A stretch of DNA of 64,000 nt, from assembly GCA_018823745.1 (NCBI GenBank), contig JAHJHR010000016.1, forward strand, positions 1-64,000, given 5' to 3'. The DNA is from Alphaproteobacteria bacterium (GTDB taxonomy: Bacteria > Pseudomonadota > Alphaproteobacteria > Oceanibaculales > Oceanibaculaceae). The notes beneath the pieces are model-generated. The model was not told the origin of the DNA and did no database searches. It saw nothing but the letters and a program-made list of their open reading frames with translations. Positions 39,768-49,510 of the stretch are shown piece by piece. Made by a program: the position numbers and the translations under genes. Each line of letters opens with the position of its first letter. Position 1 is the stretch's first letter.

Positions 39768-42514
39768 ATATCCCCCTGACCGAGAACCGGATCAGCCTGA
39801 CGGTGAACGGCACGCCGGTCACCCTGTCCGTGGCACCGATGCGCCGGCTGACCAGCGTTCTGCGCGACCAGCTGGGGCTGACCGGCACCAAGGTGGGCTG
39901 CGATGCCGGCGATTGCGGTGCCTGCACCGTGCTGATGGATGGCAAGCAGGTCTGCGCCTGCCTGGTGCCTGCCGCACAGGCGGATGGCGCGGAGATCGTG
40001 ACAGTGGAAGGCCTGGCCCTGGATGGCCGTCTGAACGCCCTGCAACAGGCCTTCCACAGGCATGGGGCGGCGCAATGCGGCATCTGCACGCCGGGCATGC
40101 TGATGGCCGCCAGCGCCCTTCTGGCGACACAGCGACACCCGGATCGCGGGCAGGTCGAGGATGCGCTGGGCGGCGTGCTGTGCCGCTGCACCGGCTATAG
40201 CAAGATCGTCGAGGCGGTGATGGATGCGGGCGGTTCTGCCACGCCGGTCATCGCCGAATCCGGTAGCGCGGTGGGCGCGCGAATCCCCCGCAAGGATGGC
40301 ATCGGCAAGCTGACCGGCGCCGAGAAATTCGGCGCCGACGACACCCCCGCCGATGCGCTGTGGCTGCGCGCCATCCGCTCGCCCCACGCCCATGCCCGAT
40401 TTACACTGGGCGATCTGGCGGCCTTCACAGCAGCGCATCCGGGCGTCGAGCGGGTCTTCACCGCCCGCGACGTGCCGGGCAGCAACAGCTTCGGCATCTA
40501 TCCCGATCTGAAGGACCAGCCGGTGCTGGCCGATGGGTATGTGCGCTTCCGGGGCGAGGCGGTGCTGGCACTGGTCGGCGACCGGGCAGTGCTGGAGCGG
40601 ATCGCGGACTCGGATATCCCCATCGACTGGACGCCGCTGCCCGCCCTCTCCGGCACAATTGCGGCGATGGCCGAGGGCGCACCGGTACTGCATCCGGGCC
40701 GCGCCGATAACGTCTTGATCGAGGGCCGCGTCGCGCGCGGCGATCTCAAGGCGGGCTTCGCGCTAGCGGCGGTGCGCAGCGCCGGCCATTTCGAGACCGG
40801 CTTCGTCGAGCATGCCTATATCGAGCCGGAGGCTGGCTATGCCCGCCGGATCGGCGAGCGTATCGAGATCACCGCCTGCACCCAGACGCCCTATATGGAC
40901 CGCGACGAGGTCGCCCATGTGCTGGGCATCGCGAAACACGCCGTGCGCATCGTGCCGACCGCGACCGGCGGGGGCTTCGGCGGCAAGCTGGATATGTCGG
41001 TGCAGCCGCTGCTGGCCACCGCCGCCTGGCTGCTGGGGCGGCCGGTGCGGATGATCTATCACCGCCCGGAATCCATGGCATCGACCACCAAGCGCCACCC
41101 GTCCCGCATCGATGTCGAGGCGGCGGCGGATGCGGCAGGCCACATCACCGCCTTCCGCTTCCAGGGCGATTTCAATACAGGGGCCTATGCCTCCTGGGGG
41201 CCGACCGTCGCCAACCGCGTGCCGGTGCACGCCACCGGCCCCTACAAGGTCGGATCGGCGCTGTGCACCAGCCGGGCGATCTATACCAATGACACACCGG
41301 CCGGCGCGTTTCGCGGTTTCGGCGTGCCGCAGGCGGCCATCGCGCATGAGGCGATGATGGACGATCTGGCCCTGAAACTGGGCATCGACCGGCTGGAATT
41401 CCGCCTGATCAACGCGCTGCGCAAGGGCGACACCACGCATTGCGGCCAGACCATCGCGCATTCGGTCGGGCTGGATGCCTGCCTGGAGGCGCTGCGCCCG
41501 CGCTGGCGCCAGCTGATCGCCGAGAACATCGCCTTCAACGCGCAGAATGCCGAAAGGCGACGCGGCATCGGCATTGGCTGCATGTGGTATGGCTGCGGCA
41601 ACACCTCGATGTCGAACCCGTCCACCATGCGGCTGGGGCTGAAGCCGGACGGGCGGCTGGTGCTGTATAACGGCGCGCATGATATCGGCCAGGGCAGCTA
41701 TACCATCATGGCGCAGATCGCCGCCGATGCGGTCGGGCTGCCGGTCGATCTGGTGGACCAGGTCTATGCCGATACCGATCTGACCGCCGATGCCGGCAAG
41801 ACCTCCGCCTCGCGCCAGACCTTCGTGTCGGGCAAGGCGGCGGAGCTGGCAGGGCTGGATCTGCGCGCCGCCCTGCTGCGCCTCGCCAATGCCGGGCCAG
41901 AGGCGGTGCTGGCGCTGGACGGGCCGGTGCTGACGATCACCGACGGCGCCGATATCCGCCGCCTCGACCTGCGGGAAATGCCGGCAGATCAGGGCCATGT
42001 TCTGCTGGGCGAGGGGACGTTCGATCCGCCGACCACGCCACTGGACGAGGATGGCCAGGGCGTGCCCTACGCCACCTATGCCTTTGCAGCCCAGATTGCG
42101 CAGGTTGAGGTGGATATCGAGCTGGGCACGGTGAAGCCGCTGCTGATCGCCGCCGCGCATGATGTCGGCCGCTCGATCAACCCGATGCTGGTCGAAGGGC
42201 AGATCCAGGGCGGTATCGCGCAGGGCCTCGGCCTGGCGCTGATGGAGGAATTCATCCCCGGCCGCACCGAGAATCTGCACGACTATCTGATCCCCACCTT
42301 CGGCGACATGCCGCCCATCGAGATTCACCTGATCGAGGATGTCGAGCCGCTCGGCCCCTATGGCGCCAAGGGCATCGGCGAACCGGCGCTGGTGCCGACC
42401 GCCCCGGCCCTGCTGGGTGCGATCCGCGACGCGACCGGGGCCGTCATCCGCCAGGTGCCCGCCTTGCCGCACCGGGTCCGCAAGGCGATGCGAGAACAGG
42501 GCAGGCCGTTATGA
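39764..42514 (+). CDS. Molybdopterin-dependent hydroxylase with fused N-terminal [2Fe-2S] domain
   Basis: GCDAGDCGACTVLMDGKQVCAC, CGICTPGM, CRCTGYSKIVEAV; Mo domain motifs GGGFGGKLD, GAFRGFGVPQA, GAKGIGEPALVPTAPALLGAI. Confidence 0.95.
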   Translation: MNIPLTENRISLTVNGTPVTLSVAPMRRLTSVLRDQLGLTGTKVGCDAGDCGACTVLMDGKQVCACLVPAAQADGAEIVTVEGLALDGRLNALQQAFHRHGAAQCGICTPGMLMAASALLATQRHPDRGQVEDALGGVLCRCTGYSKIVEAVMDAGGSATPVIAESGSAVGARIPRKDGIGKLTGAEKFGADDTPADALWLRAIRSPHAHARFTLGDLAAFTAAHPGVERVFTARDVPGSNSFGIYPDLKDQPVLADGYVRFRGEAVLALVGDRAVLERIADSDIPIDWTPLPALSGTIAAMAEGAPVLHPGRADNVLIEGRVARGDLKAGFALAAVRSAGHFETGFVEHAYIEPEAGYARRIGERIEITACTQTPYMDRDEVAHVLGIAKHAVRIVPTATGGGFGGKLDMSVQPLLATAAWLLGRPVRMIYHRPESMASTTKRHPSRIDVEAAADAAGHITAFRFQGDFNTGAYASWGPTVANRVPVHATGPYKVGSALCTSRAIYTNDTPAGAFRGFGVPQAAIAHEAMMDDLALKLGIDRLEFRLINALRKGDTTHCGQTIAHSVGLDACLEALRPRWRQLIAENIAFNAQNAERRRGIGIGCMWYGCGNTSMSNPSTMRLGLKPDGRLVLYNGAHDIGQGSYTIMAQIAADAVGLPVDLVDQVYADTDLTADAGKTSASRQTFVSGKAAELAGLDLRAALLRLANAGPEAVLALDGPVLTITDGADIRRLDLREMPADQGHVLLGEGTFDPPTTPLDEDGQGVPYATYAFAAQIAQVEVDIELGTVKPLLIAAAHDVGRSINPMLVEGQIQGGIAQGLGLALMEEFIPGRTENLHDYLIPTFGDMPPIEIHLIEDVEPLGPYGAKGIGEPALVPTAPALLGAIRDATGAVIRQVPALPHRVRKAMREQGRPL

Positions 42515-44019
42515 ACGACGCCACGCCCACACTGGATCAGGAAGAGGGCGAGATCGTCCGCTGCGATGCCTGCCCGGTGATCTGCCGCATCCGCAAGGGC
42601 CGCTCCGGCGCCTGCGACCGCTATGGCAATGTCGAGGGCGTGCTGATGCGCCTCGACCCGTTGATGGTGACGCAGCAAATCGAGCGCAAGCAGGGCGCGG
42701 TGGTGCCGTTTCTGACCGACGCATGGGATGGTTCGCTGATCGCCGGTGCGCCGACCTTCCTGACCGGCATCGGCTCCGGCACCACCTATCCCGACTACAA
42801 GCCGGCCCCCTTCATCGTCTCCACCCCGCATCAGGGCGTGGATACAGTGACCGTGGTGACCGAGGGAATCTTCAGCTATTGCGGCGTGAAGGTGAAAATC
42901 GACACTGACCGCTATGTCGGGCCGGAACAGGCGCTGGTGCGCCATGAGGGCGAGGCGGTCGGCCATGTGACGACCGCCGAATACGGCTCGCAGATGCTCT
43001 CGCTGGGCGGCGTGCATCACCTGACCGGCGGCAGCAAGAAGGAAGGCAACGCCACCTGCGCGGCGCTGCTGGCGCTGTGCAACAAGCAGGCGGTGGAGCT
43101 GACCGTCGATGGCGGCTCTGCGCTGATCCTGCAAGCCGGCATGGCGCCCATCGTCGACACCCGGCAGGAACAGCGCATGCGTGTCGGCTGCGGGTCCGCC
43201 ACCATCGGCATCTTCGCCAAGCAATGGCACGAGCATGCCGACGAGGTGATCGTCGTCGATGACCACATCACCGGCGTCTTCACCGAGCACCAGGCCGGCA
43301 AATACCTCGACGTGCGGCCCGCCGGCATCCGGGTGCGCGGGCGACGCTCGACGCCGGGGCGCTATTTCCAGGTCGCCAGTCCGGGCAGCGGCTGGGGTGG
43401 CACCGACGTGACCGACCCGCTGTCGATCATCGACCGGATCGATGCGAAGACCGCCTGGCCGGGCCTGCGCCTGCTGATGGTCTCCACCACCGGCGAGGAC
43501 CATGCCTATTTCGTGCTGGACGAGAATCTGGTGCCGGTGCCGCAGCCCCTTCCCACCAGCCTGAATCCGGTGGTCGAGCGCATCGAGGAGAATTGCGAGC
43601 CGGCGATGACCTCGGTGCTGTTCATGGCCGGGGCTGGCGGAAGCCTGCGCGCCGGCGTGACCGAGAATCCGGTGCGCCTGACCCGCTCCGTCCGCGACCT
43701 CGTCACCCGCGTCACCTGCGGCGGTGCGCCGGTCTATGTCTGGCCGGGCGGCGGGATCACGCTGATGGTCGATGTCACCCGCATGCCGGAAAATTCCTTC
43801 GGCTATGTACCGACACCGGCGCTGGTTGCCCCCATCGAATTCACCCTGCCGCGCGCCGATTACGAGGCGATGGGCGGGCATGGTGGCTCCATCCGGCCGC
43901 TCGACGACGTGCTGGCGGAAATGAGCGGCGCCGTCTCGACGCCGCAGCCGGTGGATAATCCCTGGCCGCTGGCCCCGCAGGACCGACCGCAGGACCGTCT
44001 GGGGGAGAAAGCGCGATGA
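42511..44019 (+). CDS. 6-hydroxynicotinate reductase-like Fe-S protein
   Basis: N-terminal Cys cluster RCDACPVICRIRKGRSGACDRYGN; whole-protein resemblance to proteins annotated as 6-hydroxynicotinate reductase; 4-nt overlaps with both neighbours. Confidence 0.75.
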   Translation: MNDATPTLDQEEGEIVRCDACPVICRIRKGRSGACDRYGNVEGVLMRLDPLMVTQQIERKQGAVVPFLTDAWDGSLIAGAPTFLTGIGSGTTYPDYKPAPFIVSTPHQGVDTVTVVTEGIFSYCGVKVKIDTDRYVGPEQALVRHEGEAVGHVTTAEYGSQMLSLGGVHHLTGGSKKEGNATCAALLALCNKQAVELTVDGGSALILQAGMAPIVDTRQEQRMRVGCGSATIGIFAKQWHEHADEVIVVDDHITGVFTEHQAGKYLDVRPAGIRVRGRRSTPGRYFQVASPGSGWGGTDVTDPLSIIDRIDAKTAWPGLRLLMVSTTGEDHAYFVLDENLVPVPQPLPTSLNPVVERIEENCEPAMTSVLFMAGAGGSLRAGVTENPVRLTRSVRDLVTRVTCGGAPVYVWPGGGITLMVDVTRMPENSFGYVPTPALVAPIEFTLPRADYEAMGGHGGSIRPLDDVLAEMSGAVSTPQPVDNPWPLAPQDRPQDRLGEKAR

Positions 44020-44876
44020 GCGTGCAGCGCGCCTTCCTGCCCGATGGCCGGCTGCATCTGCAGCACGGGCCGATCGATCTGGTCATCGGGGCCACTGGTG
44101 CCTTCGATGAGGTTCGGCTGGCCTATCGCCAGTCTATCCGCGCCTTTGACGGGCTGCTGGAGGAAATCGCCGCTGAACTGCCGGTGCTGCGCCAGCCGAT
44201 CGGCGAGGCCCTGCCCCCTTTGCGCGGCCCGGTCGCCCGGCGCATGGCGGCGGCGGTGCATCCGTTCCGCGGCCTCTTTATCACGCCGATGGCCGCCGTC
44301 GCCGGATCAGTCGCCGACCATATGCTGGCGGCGATGACATCTGGCCGCCGGCTCGCCAAGGCTTATGTGAATGATGGCGGCGACATCGCCTTTCACCTGG
44401 CACGGGGCCACAGTTTCCGTACTGGCATTGTCAGCGATCCGCAAGATGAGGCGCTGGCCGGCATGACGGACATCCCCTTCGAATCCGCCGTGCGCGGCAT
44501 TGCCACCAGCGGCCGCGATGGCCGGTCCTTCTCGCTGGGTATCGCCGATTCGGTGACCGTGCTGGCCGGCAGCGCCGCCGAGGCTGACGCGGCGGCGACG
44601 CTGATCGCCAATGCCGTCGACCTGCCGGGCCATGCCGCCATCCATCGCGCCCCGGCCAACAGCCTGGCCCCCGACAGCGATCTGGGCGATTTGCCGGTGA
44701 CGCTGGAGGTGGGCGCGTTGAGCGAAGCGGAGATCGCCACCGCCCTGCAATCCGGCCTGGACAGGGCCCATGCGCTGCACGGGGCTGGACACATAAGGTC
44801 GGCAATGCTGTCATTGCGCGCTCGCGTCAGGCTGTGCGGCGCCCCCCACATGCTGGAATCGTTGGAAACGCCATGA
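44016..44876 (+). CDS. UPF0280 family protein (ApbE-like fold)
   Basis: FRGLFITPMAAVAGSVADHMLAAM, AYVNDGGDIAFHL, GIATSGRDGRSFSLGIADSVTVLAGSAAEADAAATLIANAVD. Confidence 0.82.
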   Translation: MSVQRAFLPDGRLHLQHGPIDLVIGATGAFDEVRLAYRQSIRAFDGLLEEIAAELPVLRQPIGEALPPLRGPVARRMAAAVHPFRGLFITPMAAVAGSVADHMLAAMTSGRRLAKAYVNDGGDIAFHLARGHSFRTGIVSDPQDEALAGMTDIPFESAVRGIATSGRDGRSFSLGIADSVTVLAGSAAEADAAATLIANAVDLPGHAAIHRAPANSLAPDSDLGDLPVTLEVGALSEAEIATALQSGLDRAHALHGAGHIRSAMLSLRARVRLCGAPHMLESLETP

Positions 44877-45460
44877 GCGACCTCGTCCAAATCCGCAAGA
44901 TCGTCACCATCGTCGAGGAAATCCGCCATGATGGCGGGCCGACCCCCGACCGGCCGGTCCGGCGCGCCGCCTGCCTCGCCGTCATCCGCAACCCCTATGC
45001 CGGCCGCTATGAGCCCGACATCACGCCGCTGATGGAGGCGCTGAAGCCACTGGGCATGGATATGTCGCAGCGGCTGATCGCAGCGCTGGGCGGCGATGTG
45101 ACGAAGATCGAAAGCTATGGCAAGGGCTCGATCATCGGCCTTGCCGGAGAGCTGGAGCATGGCGCGTGCTGGCATGTGCCGGGCGGCTATGCGATGCGCG
45201 AATTGCTGGGCAGCGCCAAGGCCATCGTGCCCTCGGCCACCAAGGTCGGCGCGGCGGGCGCGCGCCTCGACGTGGCGCTCGGTCACAAGGACGCCGCCTA
45301 TGTGCGCAGCCATTTCGACGCGATGGAGGTCGGCATTCACGACGCGCCGCGCGAAGACGAGATCGTCTATTGCCTGGTGATGACCGATGGCGGGCGCATC
45401 CATGCCCGCGTCGGCGGCTTGCAGGTACAGGATATCAAGGGGGTGGACGGCCTCCGCTAA
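44873..45460 (+). CDS. Amino acid synthesis family protein (DUF1185)
   Basis: IRKIVTIVEEIRHDGG, ACLAVIRNPYAGRYEPDITPLM, SYGKGSIIGLAGELEHGACWHVPGGYAMRE, VPSATKVGAAGARLDVALGHKDAAYVRSHFD. Confidence 0.82.
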   Translation: MSDLVQIRKIVTIVEEIRHDGGPTPDRPVRRAACLAVIRNPYAGRYEPDITPLMEALKPLGMDMSQRLIAALGGDVTKIESYGKGSIIGLAGELEHGACWHVPGGYAMRELLGSAKAIVPSATKVGAAGARLDVALGHKDAAYVRSHFDAMEVGIHDAPREDEIVYCLVMTDGGRIHARVGGLQVQDIKGVDGLR

Positions 45461-45520
45461 AACGGAAACGCCAAACCGTCCGGGACAGTATCGCCGAGAT
45501 TCTCACGAATGGGGACGAGC

Positions 45521-46744
45521 ATGATGAACCGTAGAGCCTTTACCGGACTGGCGCTTGCCACCGGGCTTACCGCCGCCCTCGCCGGCACCGCCACCTTGGC
45601 GCCGGCGCTTGCCGCCGACAAGATCGTGCTGGGCGACATGAATTCCTATACCGGTTTTGCTTCCTTCACGATTCCCTACAAGCAGGGCTGGGAACTGGCG
45701 CTGGAGGAGATCAACGCCTCCGGCGGCATCCTCGGCCGCCAAGTGACGGTGGTCAGCCGTGATGACGGCGCCAAGCCGGCCGATGCGGTGACCGTGGCCA
45801 ACGAGCTGGTCAGCCGCGAGGGTGCGACCCTGCTGTTCGGCACGCTGCTGTCGCATGTCGGCCTTGCCGTCTCCGACTTCGCCAAGCAGAAGAAGGTGAT
45901 CTTCATCGCTGCCGAGCCGCTGTCCGACACCATCGCCTGGCAGAAGGGCAACCGCTACACCTTCCGCCTGCGTCCCGGCACCTATGTGCAGGCGGCGATG
46001 CTGGCCGAGGAAGCCGCCAAGCTGCCGGCCAAGCGCTGGGCGACCATCGCGCCGAACTATGAATACGGCCAGTCAGCGGTTGCCGCCTTCAAGGAATTGC
46101 TGAAGGCCAAGCGCCCCGATGTCGAATTCATTGCCGAGCAGTGGCCGGCGCTGGGCAAGCTGGATGCCGGTGCGGCCGTCCAGGCGCTGTCGGCGGCCAA
46201 TCCGGATGCGATCTACAACGTCACCTTCGGCCCCGATCTGCTGCGCTTCGTGCGCGAGGGCAAGGTGCGCGGGCTGTGGGAGAAGCGCCCCGTGGCCAGC
46301 ATGCTGAGCGGTGAGCCGGACTGGATCGACCCGATGAAGGACGAGGCACCGGAAGGCTGGCTGGTCACCGGCTATCCCTGGTATGCCATCGACACGCCGG
46401 AACACAACAAGTTCCGCGATGCCTTCCAGAAGAAGTTCAACGATTATCCGCGCCTCGGTTCCGTGGTCGGCTATGCCGCGCTCTATTCGGTGAAGGCGGC
46501 GATGGAAAAGGCCGGCACGACCGAGACCGAGAAGCTGGTGGATGCCTTCGCCGATCTGAAGCTGGGCACCCCGGTCGGGCCGATTGTCTACCGCGCGATC
46601 GACAACCAGACCACCATGGGCGCCTATGTCGGCACGCTGACCGTTAAGGACGGCATGCCGCGCATGGTCGACTGGCGCTTCGGCAAGGGCGAGGATTACC
46701 TGCCCTCCGACGAGGTCGTCAGGACGCTCCGCGCAAAAGACTGA
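45521..46744 (+). CDS. Branched-chain amino acid-type ABC transporter substrate-binding protein
   Basis: Signal peptide, LGDMNSYTGFASFTIPYKQGWELALEEINASGGILGRQVTVVSRDDGAKPADAVTVANELVSREGA. Confidence 0.95.
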   Translation: MMNRRAFTGLALATGLTAALAGTATLAPALAADKIVLGDMNSYTGFASFTIPYKQGWELALEEINASGGILGRQVTVVSRDDGAKPADAVTVANELVSREGATLLFGTLLSHVGLAVSDFAKQKKVIFIAAEPLSDTIAWQKGNRYTFRLRPGTYVQAAMLAEEAAKLPAKRWATIAPNYEYGQSAVAAFKELLKAKRPDVEFIAEQWPALGKLDAGAAVQALSAANPDAIYNVTFGPDLLRFVREGKVRGLWEKRPVASMLSGEPDWIDPMKDEAPEGWLVTGYPWYAIDTPEHNKFRDAFQKKFNDYPRLGSVVGYAALYSVKAAMEKAGTTETEKLVDAFADLKLGTPVGPIVYRAIDNQTTMGAYVGTLTVKDGMPRMVDWRFGKGEDYLPSDEVVRTLRAKD

Positions 46745-46799
46745 GCCTCGGGCTCCCCCGCCCCGGCCCTGCCCCACAAGGGGGGAGGGAGCGCGCCTT

Positions 46800-46826
46800 A
46801 ACCCTCCCCCTTGAGGGGGGAGGGTT
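46800..46826 (+). repeat. GC-rich hairpin (intergenic palindromic element; possible attenuator)
   Basis: AACCCTCCCCC (46800-46810) / GGGGGAGGGTT (46816-46826), 5-nt loop TTGAG, between SBP and permease genes. Confidence 0.6.
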
Positions 46827-46874
46827 GGGGAGGGGGTGACCGCCGCACCGACCGCCGATAACGGAACCCCGCCC

Positions 46875-48746
46875 TTGGAATTCTTCCTCTCCCAGCTGCT
46901 GACCGGGCTTGCCAGCGCGTCCGCCCTGTTTCTCGTGGCGTGCGGCCTGACCATCATCTTCGGCGTCACGCGTATCGTGAATTTCGCCCATGGCAGCTTC
47001 TACATGCTGGGCGCCTATATCGCCTATTCGGCGATCACGGCGCTGGGCGGCGGCTTCTTCGGCTTCTGGGGCGGGGTGATTCTGGCCGCCCTGGCCGCCG
47101 GGCTGATCGGCGTGGCGATGGAAATGACCATCCTGCGCCGCATCTATCACGCGCCGGAGCTGTTCCAGCTGCTGGCGACCTTCGGCGTCGTGCTGATCGT
47201 GCAGGATGTCGCCCTCTATCTCTGGGGGCCGGAAGATCTGCTGGGGCCACGCGCGCCGGGGCTGACCGGGGCGGTGGCGATGGGCAGCCAGCGCATCCCG
47301 GAATACGACATTTTCCTCATCCTCTTCGCGCCGCTGGTGCTGGGCGTATTGTGGCTGCTGTTCCACCGCACCCGCTTCGGCATTCTGGTGCGCGCCGCAA
47401 CGCAGGACCGGCAGATGGTGGCGGCGCTCGGCGTGAACCAGAAATGGCTGCTGACCGGGGTGTTCTTCCTGGGGGCGGCGCTGGCCGGGCTGGGCGGGGC
47501 GATTCAGCTGCCCAAGGGCAATGCCGGGCTGACCATGGATCTGGGCATTATCGCCGAGGTCTTCGTCGTTACCGTGGTCGGCGGCATGGGATCGATCCTG
47601 GGCGCCTATCTGGCGGCCCTGCTGATCGCGCTGATCCGTGTCTTCGCAGTCGCCAATGCCGGCAGCAGCCTGCTCGGCATCCAGCTCTGGCAGGTCGAGC
47701 TGGTGCTGATCTTCGCCGTCATGGCGGTAGTGCTGGTGGTCCGGCCCTGGGGGTTGCTGGGCAAGCGCGAGACGCTGACCGGCCATCATGGCGCGGTGGA
47801 GCCGCCCTTGCTGGCCGCCCCGGCGGCGCTGAAATGGTTCGCTCTGGCGGTCCTCGCTCTGCTCGTCGCCCTGCCCGGCATGGCCGGCACCTACAGCCTG
47901 GTCATCGCCACCGAGATCCTGATCTTTGCGCTGTTCGCCGCCTCTTTGCATTTCCTGATGGGCGTGGGCGGCGTCATCTCCTTCGGCCATGCCGCCTATT
48001 TCGGGCTGGGGGCCTATGGGGCGGCGCTGATGGTGAAGCATTTCGCCTGGCCGATGGAGGCCGCCCTCTTCGCCGCCCCGCTGGGCGGGGCGCTGGGGGC
48101 GCTGATCTTCGGCTGGTTCTGCGTGCGCCTGTCGGGCGTCTACCTGGCCATGCTGACGCTGGCCTTCGCGCAGATCGCCTGGGCGGTGGCCTTCCAGTGG
48201 ATCGACGTGACCGGCGGCGATAACGGCATTCTCGGCATCTGGCCCTCCTCCTGGGCCGCGACGACACCGGCCTTCTACGGGCTGGTCCTTGTGGTGGTGA
48301 TCGTGATGCTGCTGGCGATCCGCCGCATCGCCTTCTCGCCCTTCGGCTATGCCCTGCGCGCCGGGCGTGATTCACCGCTCCGGGCCGATGCCATCGGCAT
48401 CGATGTGCGCCGCATGCGCTGGTTCGCCTTCACCCTGGCCGGCTTGTTCGCCGGCGTAGCGGGCGGGTTGTTCGCCTTCCTGAAGGGCAGCGTCTCGCCC
48501 GATCTGATGGGCATTCCTTTATCGGTCGATGCGCTGGTCATGGTGCTGCTGGGCGGCGTGCAGACTTTGGCCGGCCCGCTTGTCGGCGCGGTCACCTTCA
48601 CGGCGCTGAAGACCGAGCTGGTCAGCCTGACCAATTACTGGCGGCTGCTGCTGGGGCTGGTCATCGTCGGGCTGGTCATCGCCTTCCCGCAGGGCATTGC
48701 CGGCTTCGTGCGCGACCGCTTCATGGCGAAGGAGACAAGGGCATGA
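46875..48746 (+). CDS. Fused LivH-LivM-type ABC transporter permease
   Basis: LivH half (ALFLVACGLTIIFGVTRIVNFAHGSFYMLGAY) and LivM half (GVGGVISFGHAAYFGLGAYGAALM) in one ORF. GTG 46836 opens the ORF inside the hairpin element; TTG 46875 gives a typical LivH N-terminus (MEFFLSQLLTGL). Confidence 0.93.
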   Translation: MEFFLSQLLTGLASASALFLVACGLTIIFGVTRIVNFAHGSFYMLGAYIAYSAITALGGGFFGFWGGVILAALAAGLIGVAMEMTILRRIYHAPELFQLLATFGVVLIVQDVALYLWGPEDLLGPRAPGLTGAVAMGSQRIPEYDIFLILFAPLVLGVLWLLFHRTRFGILVRAATQDRQMVAALGVNQKWLLTGVFFLGAALAGLGGAIQLPKGNAGLTMDLGIIAEVFVVTVVGGMGSILGAYLAALLIALIRVFAVANAGSSLLGIQLWQVELVLIFAVMAVVLVVRPWGLLGKRETLTGHHGAVEPPLLAAPAALKWFALAVLALLVALPGMAGTYSLVIATEILIFALFAASLHFLMGVGGVISFGHAAYFGLGAYGAALMVKHFAWPMEAALFAAPLGGALGALIFGWFCVRLSGVYLAMLTLAFAQIAWAVAFQWIDVTGGDNGILGIWPSSWAATTPAFYGLVLVVVIVMLLAIRRIAFSPFGYALRAGRDSPLRADAIGIDVRRMRWFAFTLAGLFAGVAGGLFAFLKGSVSPDLMGIPLSVDALVMVLLGGVQTLAGPLVGAVTFTALKTELVSLTNYWRLLLGLVIVGLVIAFPQGIAGFVRDRFMAKETRA

Positions 48747-49510
48747 GCGCGGTTCTCGAAGTCGCCGGCCTGTCGAAGTCCTTCGGCGGGGTGAAGGCGG
48801 TCAGCGATGTCTCCTTCAGCCTTGCCGCCGGGGAATTACTGGCGCTGATCGGCCCGAACGGGGCCGGCAAGACGACCTGCTTCAACATGCTGATGGGGCA
48901 GCTGCGCCCCGATACCGGGACCATAAAGCTGGCCGGTCGGGATATCGCCGGGCTGGCGCCGCGCCGCATCTGGCGGCTGGGCGTCGGGCGTACTTTCCAG
49001 ATCACTGCCACCTTCGCCTCGATGAGCGTGCGCGAGAATGTGCAGATGGCGCTGCTGTCGCATCACCGCCGCCTGCTGTCGCTGTTCGCCGATGCCGGCA
49101 GCCAGTATATCGACGACGCCATGGCGCTGCTGACCCTGGTCGGCATGGAGGCGCAGGCGGAGCGGCCCTGTGGCGTGCTGGCCTATGGCGATCTGAAGCG
49201 AGTCGAACTGGCCGTCGCGCTGGCCAACAACCCGAAACTGCTACTGATGGACGAGCCGACCGCCGGCATGGCCCCGCGCGAGCGCATCGCGCTGATGGAG
49301 CTGACCGCCCGCATCGTGAAGGAGCGCGGCATTTCCGTGCTGTTCACCGAGCATGACATGGATGTCGTCTTCGCCCATGCCGACCGCATCTTCGTGCTGA
49401 ATCGCGGCCGGCTTCTGGCCGAGGGCACGCCGCAGCAGGTGCGCGACAATGCGCTGGTGCAGGAAACCTATCTCGGCAGCGGCGCCATGTTCGCCGATGG
49501 GGGGCAATGA
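48743..49510 (+). CDS. LivG-like ABC transporter ATP-binding protein
   Basis: Walker A GPNGAGKTTCFNM, GRTFQITATFASMSVRENVQ, DEPTAGMAPRER. Confidence 0.95.
   Translation: MSAVLEVAGLSKSFGGVKAVSDVSFSLAAGELLALIGPNGAGKTTCFNMLMGQLRPDTGTIKLAGRDIAGLAPRRIWRLGVGRTFQITATFASMSVRENVQMALLSHHRRLLSLFADAGSQYIDDAMALLTLVGMEAQAERPCGVLAYGDLKRVELAVALANNPKLLLMDEPTAGMAPRERIALMELTARIVKERGISVLFTEHDMDVVFAHADRIFVLNRGRLLAEGTPQQVRDNALVQETYLGSGAMFADGGQ

Noticed and set aside
40763-42472. 569-aa minus-strand ORF opposite the Mo-hydroxylase
   Set aside because: Same GC-driven antisense pattern; plus-strand Mo-domain motifs are definitive.
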